Of a DNA stretch of 64,000 nucleotides, positions 24,185 through 32,512 are shown in pieces. The position numbers and the translations under genes are program-made. The notes below the pieces were generated by a model. The model was not told where the DNA came from. It saw nothing but the letters and a program-made list of their open reading frames with translations, and searched no databases. Positions within the stretch are counted from its first letter, which is position 1. Each line of letters opens with the position of its first letter. The stretch lies in the NCBI RefSeq assembly GCF_000971395.1, contig NZ_BBME01000012.1, positions 186,001 to 250,000 of the forward strand, given 5' to 3'. The DNA comes from Demequina iriomotensis. Lineage in GTDB: Bacteria > Actinomycetota > Actinomycetes > Actinomycetales > Demequinaceae.

Positions 24185-25854
24185 ATCCTCTCGGGGGCGG
24201 ACACGCCGAGCAGGCGCAGCCCGTTGCGCAGCACCTGACCCGTCGCATCGTTCACCCACAGGCGGGTGCGGTGGAGATCGGTGACCTCGTCGTCGCCCTG
24301 CGGCGTGACGCGGGTGCGGTCGTACCACTGGTTGAACGCGGCGGCCACGTCCTCGAGGTAGCGCGCGATGCGGTGCTGCTCGCGGAACTCGACGGCCTGC
24401 GCGACGATGCGCGGGAACTCGCCCAGGACGCCCAGCAGCGCGGCCTCGGACTCGTGGGTGAGCAGCGACGGGTCGAAGCCGTCCTCGCGGCGGATACCGT
24501 ACTCGGCCGCGTTGCGCGCGACTCCCGCGGTGCGCGCGTGCGCGTACTGCACGTAGAACACGGGGTTCGCGTTGGTCTGCGACCTGAGCAGGTCGAGGTC
24601 GATGTCGATGGTCGAGTCCGCGCTCGAGCGCGCGAGCGCGTAGCGGGCGGCGTCGACGCCGACCACGTCGACCAGGTCCGCCATGGTCACCACGGTGCCC
24701 GCACGCTTGGACATCCGCACCGGCTGGCCGTCCTTGACCAGGTTGACCAGCTGGCCGATGATCACGTCGACCGAGTCCGGGTCGTACCCGAGCGACGCCG
24801 CGGCGGCCTTGAGGCGCGCGATGTAGCCGTGGTGGTCGGCGCCCAGCAGGTAGATGAAGCGGTCCGCGCCGCGCTCGTGCTTGTCGCGGATGTAGGCGAT
24901 GTCCCCCGCGATGTAGGCGGGGTTGCCGTCGGACTTGATGACCACACGGTCCTTGTCGTCGCCGTACTCGGTCGAGCGCAGCCACCAGGCGCCGTCGGCC
25001 TCGTAGAGCACGCCGGAGTCCTTGAGCTCGGCGACGGCCTTCTCGACCTTGCCGGACTTGTGCAGCGAGTCCTCGTGGAAGTACACGTCGAAGTCGACGC
25101 CGAAGTCGTGCAGCGAGCTCTTCACCTCGTCGAACATGAGGTGGACGCCGCGCGCGCGGAAGAACTCCTGCATCTCCTCGCGCGGCAGCTCGAGCGGGTC
25201 CTTGTCGCCGGCCTCCATCGCCTCGATGAGGACGCGGTTCGCGGTCTCCTGGATGTAGTCGCCGCCGTAGCCGTTCTCGGGCGTCTCTTCGCCCAGGATG
25301 GCCGCGACCAGGGACTTCGCGAAGTTGTCGATCTGCACGCCGTGGTCGTTGAAGTAGTACTCGCGGATCACGGTGGCGCCGTGGAACTCGAGCAGGCGCG
25401 CGAGCGAGTCGCCGACCGCGGCCCACCGGGCGCCGCCGAGGTGCACCGGGCCGGTCGGGTTCGCGGATACGAACTCGAGGTTGACGGTGTGCCCCGTGAG
25501 GGACTCGCCGGAGCCGTAGCCCTCGCCGAAGTCGACGATGCCCTTGGCGAGCAGGCCGGCCGCGTCCGCGTCGAGGCGGATGTTGATGAAGCCGGGGCCC
25601 GCGACCTCGGCGGTCGCGATGCCGTCGATCACGCGCAGGCGCTCGACCAAGGTCTCGGCGAACTCGCGGGGGTTGGTGCCCGCCTTCTTCGCGAGCTGCA
25701 TCGCGACGTTGGTCGCCCAGTCGCCGTGATCGCGCTGGCGGGGTCGCTCGACCCTCACCTCCGGGACGTCGAACGGGGACAGCTGGAAGTCGCTGTCGTC
25801 GATGCCGGCCAGCAGGGCGGCGCGGATGGTCGCGGAGAGCTCTTCGGGGGTCAC
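24181..25854 (-). CDS. argS: Arginyl-tRNA synthetase
   Basis: Class I synthetase, 557 residues. N-terminal tRNA-binding domain (about 1-110), HIGH-like motif in [14 protein letters not shown] (131-144), KMSKS-like [10 protein letters not shown] and a C-terminal anticodon-binding helical domain ending [12 protein letters not shown] 25854 is preceded by TAGAAT at 6 nt, suggesting a leaderless start; the hexamer overlaps the stop of the upstream gene. It leads lysA with a 4-bp overlap, a conserved actinobacterial pairing. Confidence 0.97.
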   Translation of the reverse strand: MTPEELSATIRAALLAGIDDSDFQLSPFDVPEVRVERPRQRDHGDWATNVAMQLAKKAGTNPREFAETLVERLRVIDGIATAEVAGPGFINIRLDADAAGLLAKGIVDFGEGYGSGESLTGHTVNLEFVSANPTGPVHLGGARWAAVGDSLARLLEFHGATVIREYYFNDHGVQIDNFAKSLVAAILGEETPENGYGGDYIQETANRVLIEAMEAGDKDPLELPREEMQEFFRARGVHLMFDEVKSSLHDFGVDFDVYFHEDSLHKSGKVEKAVAELKDSGVLYEADGAWWLRSTEYGDDKDRVVIKSDGNPAYIAGDIAYIRDKHERGADRFIYLLGADHHGYIARLKAAAASLGYDPDSVDVIIGQLVNLVKDGQPVRMSKRAGTVVTMADLVDVVGVDAARYALARSSADSTIDIDLDLLRSQTNANPVFYVQYAHARTAGVARNAAEYGIRREDGFDPSLLTHESEAALLGVLGEFPRIVAQAVEFREQHRIARYLEDVAAAFNQWYDRTRVTPQGDDEVTDLHRTRLWVNDATGQVLRNGLRLLGVSAPERM

Positions 25855-25860
25855 CAGGTC

Positions 25861-25866
25861 ATTCTA
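25861..25866 (-). promoter_or_regulatory. Putative -10 of argS-lysA
   Basis: TAGAAT, 6 nt before GTG 25854. Its first three bases are the stop codon of the MBL-fold gene. Confidence 0.5.
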
Positions 25867-26685
25867 GGCGTGAGCGACGGTGCTCCTCGCGCGCGGAAGG
25901 CGCACCGCGGCGCCCTTGTCGAGCAGGACGATGCGCTCGCGCGCCGGGTCGTGAGCCACCGCCGCGCGGAACGCGGCCCGCGGCTCGGAGAAATGGGCCC
26001 AGTCGTCGACGTGGACGGGGACGAGCGTCGCGCCGGGCCACAGGTCCGCGATCCCCAGGACCACCTTCGCGTCGGCCGTGAGCCGCGCCTCGCCCAGCCG
26101 CGCCACGCGCGCGGCACCGGCGCACACCACCGCGACGTCCACCTCCGGGAAGCGATGCGCGACGCTCGCCGCGACCGCGAGCTCGGAGTTGTCCCCCGAG
26201 AAGTAGAGGGTCGGCCAGCCCGCTGCGGCGAGCACGAAGCCGGTGACCTCGCCGAGCAGCTCCGCGACGCCGTCGGGCCCGTGCTGGGCGGGGACGGCTG
26301 TCACGCACACCGGCGCATGGTCGCCGTACAGGGTCACGCTGTGCCACGGCTTGAGGCCCACGACGCCCGGGATGCGTGCGGCGGCGCCGGGCGTGGAGAG
26401 CACGTGGCCCGCGTCCGCGAGCGCGGCGCGGCCGGCATCGTCGAGGTTGTCGTCGTGCTCGTCATGCGACAGCAGCACCAGGTGCACATGGCCGATCGCG
26501 TCGAGGCCGAACGCGGGCCCCTCGAGCTTGGTGAGGTTGCCGTGCTCGCCCGGCGGGTCGAACGTCGGGTCGGTGAGCACCGTGAGGCCCGCGTAGCCGA
26601 TGACGGCGGTGGGCCCGCCGACGAGCGCGAGGGTGACGGGTTGCACGGCATCGGCCGGCGCCGTGGCCTCGGGCCGCTCGCTCAT
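25864..26685 (-). CDS. Metallo-beta-lactamase fold hydrolase (UlaG-like)
   Basis: Protein of 273 residues. The metal-binding motif is SHDEHDDNLD, a variant of HxHxDH as in UlaG-like enzymes. Further: DPTFDPPGEHGN near the N-terminus, GDNSELA and PVHVDDWAHFSEP towards the C-terminus with likely metal ligands. The substrate is unknown. ATG 26685 overlaps the stop of the lipoprotein gene (ATGA). Nine base pairs separate it from argS. Confidence 0.85.
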   Translation of the reverse strand: MSERPEATAPADAVQPVTLALVGGPTAVIGYAGLTVLTDPTFDPPGEHGNLTKLEGPAFGLDAIGHVHLVLLSHDEHDDNLDDAGRAALADAGHVLSTPGAAARIPGVVGLKPWHSVTLYGDHAPVCVTAVPAQHGPDGVAELLGEVTGFVLAAAGWPTLYFSGDNSELAVAASVAHRFPEVDVAVVCAGAARVARLGEARLTADAKVVLGIADLWPGATLVPVHVDDWAHFSEPRAAFRAAVAHDPARERIVLLDKGAAVRLPRARSTVAHA

Positions 26686-27035
26686 GAGAGCAGCCTGCCC
26701 ACCGGGTCGGGGCATTGGACCGGGAAGGACTCGGCGCACGCGTCCACCCACACCTCGAGGCGGTCGCCGACGGCGACGTCCGCCGCCGTCGCGGGCTCCC
26801 CCGCGGCGGTCTCGAGCGCGCCGCGCTCGACGAACTCGAACGATGTGCCCTCGAAGTACTCGTCGCCCGGGTCGGGGGCGAACCCGACCACCATGACGTC
26901 GCCCGCGCCGGACACGCTGGTGACGGTGCCCACCGCATCGGCCTCGCGCGCGTCGCGCACATCGTCCCCCCGCGCCTCGCACGCGACGAGGCCGACGGCG
27001 AGGGCCGCGACGGCGGCTGCGGTGACGATGCGCAC
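26682..27035 (-). CDS. Small lipoprotein
   Basis: Protein of 117 residues with a signal peptide and lipobox LVAC (Cys19), so it is expected to be lipid-anchored outside the membrane. The mature part has two cysteines (DACAESFPVQC) and an OB-like beta pattern (VGTVTSVSGAGDVMVVGF). No family assigned. Start GTG 27035. Its stop overlaps the start of the MBL-fold gene. Confidence 0.7.
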   Translation of the reverse strand: MRIVTAAAVAALAVGLVACEARGDDVRDAREADAVGTVTSVSGAGDVMVVGFAPDPGDEYFEGTSFEFVERGALETAAGEPATAADVAVGDRLEVWVDACAESFPVQCPDPVGRLLS

Positions 27036-27120
27036 GCCTCAGCATCGCACGGGCGGCGCGCCGTGCGGGAGCCGCGCGGGCCCCGCACGGACACGCCGCC
27101 CGGGTGGTGGGAGGCGACGC

Positions 27121-28809
27121 TCAGCGACGGTGCCGCACGGGCGCGTCGGCCGCGTCGAGGACCTCGGCGATCCACGCCATGGCCTCGGGCACGTCGTAGT
27201 TGCCGGCGTGCTTGGTGTTCCAGGCGAGCCGGTAGTCGACGTCCCGCACGGAGCGATCGGCCTCGAGCGCGCGGTCGAGGTTGATCGACACCGTGAACGC
27301 GGTGTCGCGGTCGAGGGCGCCGTGGCGCACGTACCAGTACGGGGCCGTGTCGGCCCCCGTGCCGATGTACTCCATCGGGTCGAGCAGGCTCACCTGCTCG
27401 TCGACCACGGTGCTGCGCTTGCGGAGGAGCTGCGCCCAGGTGAGGCCCGTGTCGTCGAGCCCGCTGCCGTCGCCGAGCACCTGGTTGTGATCCCAGCTGT
27501 ACGCGGTGAAGTTCGAGTAGGCCGCGTCGGCCGAGCCGAAGAGGCTCGACTCGCCCTGACCGGGCCCGCCGAGGGAGCCGGGTGCGGGCGTGCCGCTCTG
27601 GTCGAACGACGGCGCCGGCTTGAGGGTGGTCTGCGTCGCCACGTACGCGAGGTAGGCCGCCAGGTCGACCGACGTCACGGTGTCGGAGTCGTTGTCGACC
27701 ACGATCCAGTCGTAGCCCTCGATCACCCCTCCTGCCTGCATGAACGCGTCGGCCGAGCGCACCACCTCGTCGCGGAGCGCGTCGAGCATGGTGCCGGCCG
27801 TGAGCCTCGAGCCGTCGGGGTCGCGCAGCTTCAGGCTCTTCTCGTAGGCCGCGAACTGCGCCGCCAGCTCCTCCGTCGTCTCGGGGAACGGGTTCTGCCC
27901 GGTCACCTCGCGGGTGTCGAGGATCGAGTAGAGCCACTCGTACGCGATGTCGGCGTGGCCGAGGTCGGTGATCGGGCAGTACGCGATGATCGCCAGCACG
28001 TCGTCCCGCAGGGTCGAGCGGCCCTTCCTGTCGATGCCCGCCGCGCCGATCTCCTCGAGGTACGGCAGGTAGTCGGCGTTGTTGCCCGAGGCGCCGAGGA
28101 TCGCGGACAGTCCGCCGCCGCCGCTCGTGCCGTTGACGACGATGCGCTCGGCGCTGCCCGGCATCGCCGCATCGTTGAGGCGCAGGTAGCGGACGGCGGC
28201 CTTCGCGTCGACGACCGGCGCCGGCGACTTGCCCGGCCACGATCCGTCCGCGCCGATCACCTCGCGCGAGCGCGTGCCGACGTTGATGACCACGTAGCCG
28301 GCGCCGAGCGCCGCACCGATGTTGCTCGTGGAGGTGTCGTAGGACGCACCTTGCGTCACCGACGCGCCGACGTAGCTCGCGAACCAGCCGGAGTTGTTGA
28401 CGGCGAAGTAGAGCGCCGCCTCGTCATCGTCGAAGGCGGCCTCGGGGACGTAGACGTTCATGCTCTGATACCCGCACTCGGGGTTGTCGATGGTGACCGG
28501 CTGGCCGAAGCGCATCTGCTGCGCCGCCATGAGCACCGGGTCGGCGACGTAGCAGAGCTCCTGATACCAGCGGACCTCCGTGGGCTGGCCGTCGACGGTC
28601 ACGGTGAGCGTCGTGTACGCGGCGGGATCGAAGCGGAGCGCCCGGTCCTCCGCGTCACCTCCCCGCGGATCGCCATGGGCGCCGGCGGCGGTGCCTCCGC
28701 CGATCAGCAGCGCCGCCGCGCCGAGCGCGACGGTGCTGCGGGTGAGGCCGCGGTGCGGCGGGCGGGACGATGCGGTGCGTGCGGGTGGAGCGTCGTTGCT
28801 GTGCGACAC
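27121..28809 (-). CDS. Secreted tannase/feruloyl esterase-like alpha/beta hydrolase
   Basis: Protein of 562 residues. An N-terminal signal peptide (about 20-46, Ala-rich core after HRGLTR) indicates export. The fold resembles subtype B tannases. The nucleophile elbow is VVNGTSGGGGLSA with Ser229, preceded by the oxyanion-type segment YFAVNNSGWFASYVG, and the C-terminal NTKHAGNYDVPEA supplies a probable catalytic His. The family cleaves gallate or related phenolic esters; the exact substrate is inferred. GTG 28809 has GAAGGAGAGG 8 nt upstream. An AT-rich operator-like region precedes it. Confidence 0.78.
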   Translation of the reverse strand: MSHSNDAPPARTASSRPPHRGLTRSTVALGAAALLIGGGTAAGAHGDPRGGDAEDRALRFDPAAYTTLTVTVDGQPTEVRWYQELCYVADPVLMAAQQMRFGQPVTIDNPECGYQSMNVYVPEAAFDDDEAALYFAVNNSGWFASYVGASVTQGASYDTSTSNIGAALGAGYVVINVGTRSREVIGADGSWPGKSPAPVVDAKAAVRYLRLNDAAMPGSAERIVVNGTSGGGGLSAILGASGNNADYLPYLEEIGAAGIDRKGRSTLRDDVLAIIAYCPITDLGHADIAYEWLYSILDTREVTGQNPFPETTEELAAQFAAYEKSLKLRDPDGSRLTAGTMLDALRDEVVRSADAFMQAGGVIEGYDWIVVDNDSDTVTSVDLAAYLAYVATQTTLKPAPSFDQSGTPAPGSLGGPGQGESSLFGSADAAYSNFTAYSWDHNQVLGDGSGLDDTGLTWAQLLRKRSTVVDEQVSLLDPMEYIGTGADTAPYWYVRHGALDRDTAFTVSINLDRALEADRSVRDVDYRLAWNTKHAGNYDVPEAMAWIAEVLDAADAPVRHRR

Positions 28810-28864
28810 GGGATGTCCTCTCCTTCGAGGGAGGCCCAGGCGCCGTTGCCTCGGGCGTCCCGTT

Positions 28865-28882
28865 TACGACATTAATGTCGTA
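28865..28882. promoter_or_regulatory. Operator-like palindrome upstream of the esterase
   Basis: Perfect 18-bp palindrome TACGACATTAATGTCGTA in a locally AT-rich region. A looser inverted pair (TCGTC with GACGA, about 28915-28936) lies further upstream. No regulator gene is adjacent. Confidence 0.65.
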
Positions 28883-28998
28883 TACGAAATTGTTGCAAGT
28901 TTTGTCGCCGATTTCGTCGATGATCCTGTAGACGATCCGCCGTGCACGGACGCGCACGGGCTGCTGATATCCTCATTCGGCCCGGCCAGTCCGGGCGG

Positions 28999-29071
28999 GC
29001 CCCCGTAGCTCAGCGGATAGAGCGCCGGTTTCCGGTACCGTAGGTCGCAGGTTCGATTCCTGTCGGGGGCG
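28999..29071 (+). tRNA. tRNA-Arg (anticodon CCG)
   Basis: Cloverleaf of 73 nt without encoded CCA. Acceptor GCCCCCG/CGGGGGC, D stem GCTC/GAGC, anticodon stem CCGGT/ACCGT with one mismatch, loop TTCCGGT giving anticodon CCG (reads CGG), T arm GCAGG-TTCGATT-CCTGT. Discriminator base G. Confidence 0.95.
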
Positions 29072-29100
29072 CTTGTCCGACACGTGGTGTCGGCGCCAGG

Positions 29101-29124
29101 AAGGCCCCTCATCGCAGGGGCCTT
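29101..29124 (+). terminator. Terminator of the tRNA-Arg gene
   Basis: Arms AAGGCCCCT and AGGGGCCTT pair perfectly around a 6-nt loop and are followed by TTCGTCT. Confidence 0.85.
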
Positions 29125-29178
29125 TCGTCTGCCCGGCGCTAGGCTCGAGAGGAACCCCTCGACCCCTCGGAGGCACCC

Positions 29179-29847
29179 ATGTCCACGCTCGCCATCGTCG
29201 GCGCCGGACCGGGCCTCGGTGCCGCCGTCGCTCGCAGGTTCGGCCGCGAAGGGTACGCGGTCGCGCTCATCGCCCGCGACCAGGGCAGGCTCGACGCTCT
29301 CGCCACCGAGCTCGAGGGCGAGGGCCTCACCGCACGCGGCTACGCCGCCGACGTCCGAGACGGCACGGCGCTCGAGGACGCGCTCGCGCGTGCCGCGGCC
29401 GAGCTCGGCCCCATCGCGACGCTCCAGTACAGCCCGCTGCCGGCGCGCGCGTACCTCCACCCCGTGCTCGAGCTCGACCCGGCGCTCGCGCTCGACGCGC
29501 TGCGCTTCTCCGCCCTGGGCCTCATCCACGCGGCCCGCGCTGTCCTCCCGGCCATGCGCGAGGCAGGCGACGGCAGCATCGTGCTCGTCAACGGCGGCAC
29601 CTCCGTGCAGGCCCGCGCGGGCTTCTCCGGCACCTCGGTCGCGTTCCCCGCTGAGAGCGCGTACGGCGAGATGCTCCACGAGGCCCTGGCCCCCGAGGGG
29701 ATCCGGGTGGTGCAGCTGGTGATCCCGGGCGCGATCCCGAAGCTCCGCTACACGCTCGACGAGGTCGCCGAGCGCCTCTGGCGGATCCAGGCGACGCCAG
29801 GCGGGTTCCGGACCATGCTCATCCCGCTCGACGAGGGCCGCGAGTAG
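29179..29847 (+). CDS. SDR family protein lacking the catalytic Tyr-x-x-x-Lys
   Basis: Protein of 222 residues. N-terminal nucleotide-binding AIVGAGPGLGAAVARRFG replaces the classical TGxxxGxG with a GxGPGLG form. The Rossmann core continues with NGGTSVQARAGF and IRVVQLVIPGAI. At the usual active-site position the sequence is SAYGEMLHEAL, with Tyr but no Lys four residues on. It may bind nucleotide without classical dehydrogenase chemistry. CGGAGG precedes ATG 29179, and TAGGCT about 25 nt further upstream is a likely -10. Confidence 0.8.
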   Translation: MSTLAIVGAGPGLGAAVARRFGREGYAVALIARDQGRLDALATELEGEGLTARGYAADVRDGTALEDALARAAAELGPIATLQYSPLPARAYLHPVLELDPALALDALRFSALGLIHAARAVLPAMREAGDGSIVLVNGGTSVQARAGFSGTSVAFPAESAYGEMLHEALAPEGIRVVQLVIPGAIPKLRYTLDEVAERLWRIQATPGGFRTMLIPLDEGRE

Positions 29848-29850
29848 GGC

Positions 29851-30339
29851 TCAGCCCGCGCTCGCGTCGGCGAGCGAGTCGATCGAGCGCAGCACCACGG
29901 TCCCGTCGAGGGCGACGTCGCCCTCGACCTCGACCGTGCACGCGAGGTGCTGCTCGCTGTCGAGCCACCACACCACGGTGACGCGGTCATGTCCCGCCGC
30001 GGCGAGATCGGAGGCCTCGGACTCGCGGGCCGCGGCCTCGGCGTCGGGCACGTCGCCGTCGTCCACGACGCCCTGCCCGACCAGGAACGCACGCAGGTCG
30101 CGCCATTCGGCGCTGCCGTACACGTCGCCGCCGACGATGCGCGCCTGCTCGCCGCCCTCGCCTGAGGCCCCGTAGGCCGCCTCGCACGCCTCCACGGCGG
30201 ATGCCTTCGGCGCGCTCAGCCCCGACCGCAGACCGGCGGCGACGAAGGCCCCGATCACGACCACGACGGCCACGGACAGCGCGATGACCAGGGGCATCCA
30301 GGTGCGCGGCGCCTGCTCGGGATCGGGGGTCTCGGCCAT
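29851..30339 (-). CDS. Single-pass membrane protein of unknown function
   Basis: Protein of 162 residues: a short cytoplasmic N-terminus (MAETPDPEQAPRTW), one membrane helix (about 16-38), and an extracytoplasmic domain with two cysteines (EACEAAYG and HLACTVEVEG). No family recognised. ATG 30339 follows TAGGCT by 7 nt, pointing to a leaderless transcript. The hexamer overlaps the stop codon of ald. It ends convergent to the SDR gene with a 3-bp gap. Confidence 0.7.
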   Translation of the reverse strand: MAETPDPEQAPRTWMPLVIALSVAVVVVIGAFVAAGLRSGLSAPKASAVEACEAAYGASGEGGEQARIVGGDVYGSAEWRDLRAFLVGQGVVDDGDVPDAEAAARESEASDLAAAGHDRVTVVWWLDSEQHLACTVEVEGDVALDGTVVLRSIDSLADASAG

Positions 30340-30346
30340 GGCCCAC

Positions 30347-30352
30347 AGCCTA
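30347..30352 (-). promoter_or_regulatory. Putative -10 downstream of ald
   Basis: TAGGCT, 7 nt before ATG 30339. Confidence 0.45.
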
Positions 30353-31438
30353 GGCGGACACCGCACCCTCCCCGAGCGCCTCGGCCACCGCGGGGTGGAC
30401 GATGCGCCCCGCGCGCACGTTGACGCCCCGTGCGAGCGCCCGGTCGGCCTCGACGGCCGCGTCGACGCCGTCGGCGAGGCGGAGCGCGTAGGGCAGCGTC
30501 GCGTTGGTGAGCGCAAGCGTGGCGGTCACCCCGACCGCGGCAGGCATGTTCGCGACCGAGTACACCCGCGCGCGCCCCAAGCGCCGCACCGGGTCCGCGT
30601 GGGTGGTCGGCACCACCCCTGCGACGCAGCCCCCCTGGTCGATGGCGATGTCGACCAGCACGGAGCCGGGCGTCATCGCCTCGAGCATGTCGCGCGTCAC
30701 CACCACGGGCGCGGGACGCCCGGGCACCAGCACCGCGCCCACCACGAGGTCGGCGGACACGACCGCCTCCTCGACGGCGAGGGCGGTCGAGGCGACCGTG
30801 CGGACTCGGCCGCCGAACCGCTCGTCGAGGCGCCGCAGCGCGGGCAGCGACACGTCGAGCGCCGTGACATCGGCGCCGAGGCCCGCCGCCTGCGCCACGG
30901 CGTGGACGCCGGCGACGCCCGCGCCGATCACGACGACCCGCGCGCCCGGCACCCCCGGTGCGCCGCCCAGCAGGATGCCGCGGCCGCCGGACGGCCCGAG
31001 CAGGTGATGCGCGCCCGCGACCACCGCGAGCCGACCGGCGATCTCGCTCATCGGCGCGAGCAGCGGGAGCCCGCCGGCATCGTCCTGGACCGTGTCGTAC
31101 GAGAGGGCGGTGGTCCCGGCGGCGCGCAGGGCGGTCGCGAGCGCGGGGTTCGCCGCCAGGTGGAGGAACGTGAAGAGCACGTTGTCGCACAGCAGCGGCA
31201 GCTCGTGAGGCTGGGGCTCCTTGACCTTGAGCACCAGGTCGGACCCCCAGGCGCCCGCCGCGTCGGCGAGCGTCGCGCCCGCCGCGACCAGCGCATCGTC
31301 CCCGATCCCGGCACCTGCCCCGGCGCCGGACTCGACCACCACCCGATGGCCGCGCGCGACCAGCGCATGCACCCCGGCGGGCGCGAGCGCGATGCGCGTC
31401 TCGCCGCTCTTGGTCTCCGCGGGGACTCCGACGATCAC
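30350..31438 (-). CDS. ald: Alanine dehydrogenase
   Basis: Protein of 362 residues, NAD-dependent interconversion of alanine with pyruvate and ammonia. Substrate-binding Arg15 (ETRIALAP), Lys73 (KVKEPQP) and His93 (FLHLA) correspond to the family's catalytic positions; NAD-binding VVVIGAGVAGVHAV is in the middle. GTG 31438 opens with MIVGVPAETKSGETR. It stands alone; a hairpin at 31503-31529 separates it from the VanY-like gene upstream. Confidence 0.95.
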   Translation of the reverse strand: MIVGVPAETKSGETRIALAPAGVHALVARGHRVVVESGAGAGAGIGDDALVAAGATLADAAGAWGSDLVLKVKEPQPHELPLLCDNVLFTFLHLAANPALATALRAAGTTALSYDTVQDDAGGLPLLAPMSEIAGRLAVVAGAHHLLGPSGGRGILLGGAPGVPGARVVVIGAGVAGVHAVAQAAGLGADVTALDVSLPALRRLDERFGGRVRTVASTALAVEEAVVSADLVVGAVLVPGRPAPVVVTRDMLEAMTPGSVLVDIAIDQGGCVAGVVPTTHADPVRRLGRARVYSVANMPAAVGVTATLALTNATLPYALRLADGVDAAVEADRALARGVNVRAGRIVHPAVAEALGEGAVSA

Positions 31439-31502
31439 GGCCGCCTCCTGGCGTCGCGGGCACGCAGGCCCTCGCCTCCAGTCCTACACCCGCGGACGAC
31501 GA

Positions 31503-31529
31503 AGCCCGCGGCCATGCGGCGCGCGGGCT
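31503..31529 (-). terminator. Terminator between the VanY-like gene and ald
   Basis: Arms AGCCCGCG and CGCGGGCT with an 11-nt loop, just downstream of the VanY-like stop. Confidence 0.6.
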
Positions 31530-31540
31530 CGGGAACCGGC

Positions 31541-32335
31541 TCAGTACCGGTCGTAGGTCATGTACTCCCAGTGCCAGGGCTCGTACTTCGAGGTCTTCGC
31601 CCAGTCGGGGTTCCAGAAGCCGTACGTGGCGGCGTTGCGCGCGAACCACGAGTAGTACACGCCGCTCGCGTGCGAACGGCACAGGTCGACGGCGAGCCCC
31701 AGGCCGTGCATCGACGTGCCCGGCGCCGCCGCGAGGTAGCCGCGCGACGCCTTGGTCGCGTACTGGCCCGCGAGGTCGCGGTAGGTGTCCGAGATGCAGA
31801 TGTCGACGCCGAACTCGGTCTTGAACCGCTCGTTGAGCGCCGCGAAGGCGAGCGCCGCATCGGGGCGGAGCGACTCCCCGGCCACCCAGAGCGAGCACAG
31901 CTGGTCGCTCGTGAGCTGGCCGTTGGCGACGTTGGTGTCGAAGTTCGGGTCGCAGTCGGGAAGCAGGCTCGACGCCACCGGCACGTCGGCGGAGGTGAGG
32001 ATGGCGCCGGACTGCTCGTCGACGGTCGGCAGCGGCAGATCCGAGGACTCGAACTGCGGCCCGGCGCCCAGGATCGCCGTCGCGGTGGTCGGCGACTCGC
32101 CCTTGACCACGCCCGGGAGCTGCTCCGCGGCGTTGGCGTACGGAGCGATGGTGCCCATGACCGGGTAGACCACCATGGCCGCCAGGAAGCCCAGCAGCAC
32201 GCCGCCGCGCGTCGCGAGGCGGCGCCGGCGCATCGAGGTGCGCACCTGGATCTCCTGGGTGTGCTCGACGCGGCGCTCGCGGCGGGAGGGTTGGGTCGAA
32301 CGCGGGGCGTGGAACGCGCCGCGCTTGCTCACCAT
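31541..32335 (-). CDS. Membrane-anchored D-alanyl-D-alanine carboxypeptidase (VanY/M15B type)
   Basis: Protein of 264 residues. A basic N-terminus (MRRRRLATR) and one membrane helix (about 44-66) anchor it outside. The M15 zinc peptidase core shows SDTYRDLAGQYATKA, MHGLGLAVDLC (the His and Asp ligands) and EPWHWEY (the third ligand region). It trims the peptide stem of peptidoglycan. Start ATG 32335 with CTGGAGGCC upstream. The upstream region carries a good promoter and two GTTACC-type inverted repeats, suggesting regulation with the cell envelope. Confidence 0.88.
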   Translation of the reverse strand: MVSKRGAFHAPRSTQPSRRERRVEHTQEIQVRTSMRRRRLATRGGVLLGFLAAMVVYPVMGTIAPYANAAEQLPGVVKGESPTTATAILGAGPQFESSDLPLPTVDEQSGAILTSADVPVASSLLPDCDPNFDTNVANGQLTSDQLCSLWVAGESLRPDAALAFAALNERFKTEFGVDICISDTYRDLAGQYATKASRGYLAAAPGTSMHGLGLAVDLCRSHASGVYYSWFARNAATYGFWNPDWAKTSKYEPWHWEYMTYDRY

Positions 32336-32407
32336 GGCCTCCAGGGGGACGAATCGGACAGATGGGCACCCCGGGAGAGCGTTCTCAGCCGGGGGGCCGC
32401 CTCAATT

Positions 32408-32480
32408 ATTACCAAACGGTAACGGAGAGGCCAACCCCCGCCTCTGAGAGGTGGATCACATCGTTACCGTGAACGGTGAC
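32408..32480 (-). promoter_or_regulatory. Promoter and two inverted GTTACC boxes upstream of the VanY-like gene
   Basis: On the minus strand, TTGGCC and TAATAA are 17 nt apart. Two inverted repeats occur: GTTACC and GGTAAT around 4 nt (32408-32423), overlapping the promoter, and GTCACCG with CGGTAAC around 4 nt (32463-32480). GTnAC-type boxes are known MtrA targets, and mtrA lies in this window; the link is inferred. Confidence 0.5.
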
Positions 32481-32512
32481 AGTCCAGGCAGGACGCGACC
32501 CGCGTGACGCCG

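Noticed and set aside
24271..28875. A very long open frame (over 1500 codons) on the + strand opposite argS, the MBL-fold gene and the esterase
   Set aside because: It is antisense to several clear genes, has low-complexity Arg/Val/Gly composition and no domain resemblance; it is a by-product of high GC content.
32336..32400. c-di-AMP (ydaO-type) riboswitch in the VanY leader
   Set aside because: The leader is too short and lacks the conserved core of that riboswitch; only a GC-rich stretch is present.
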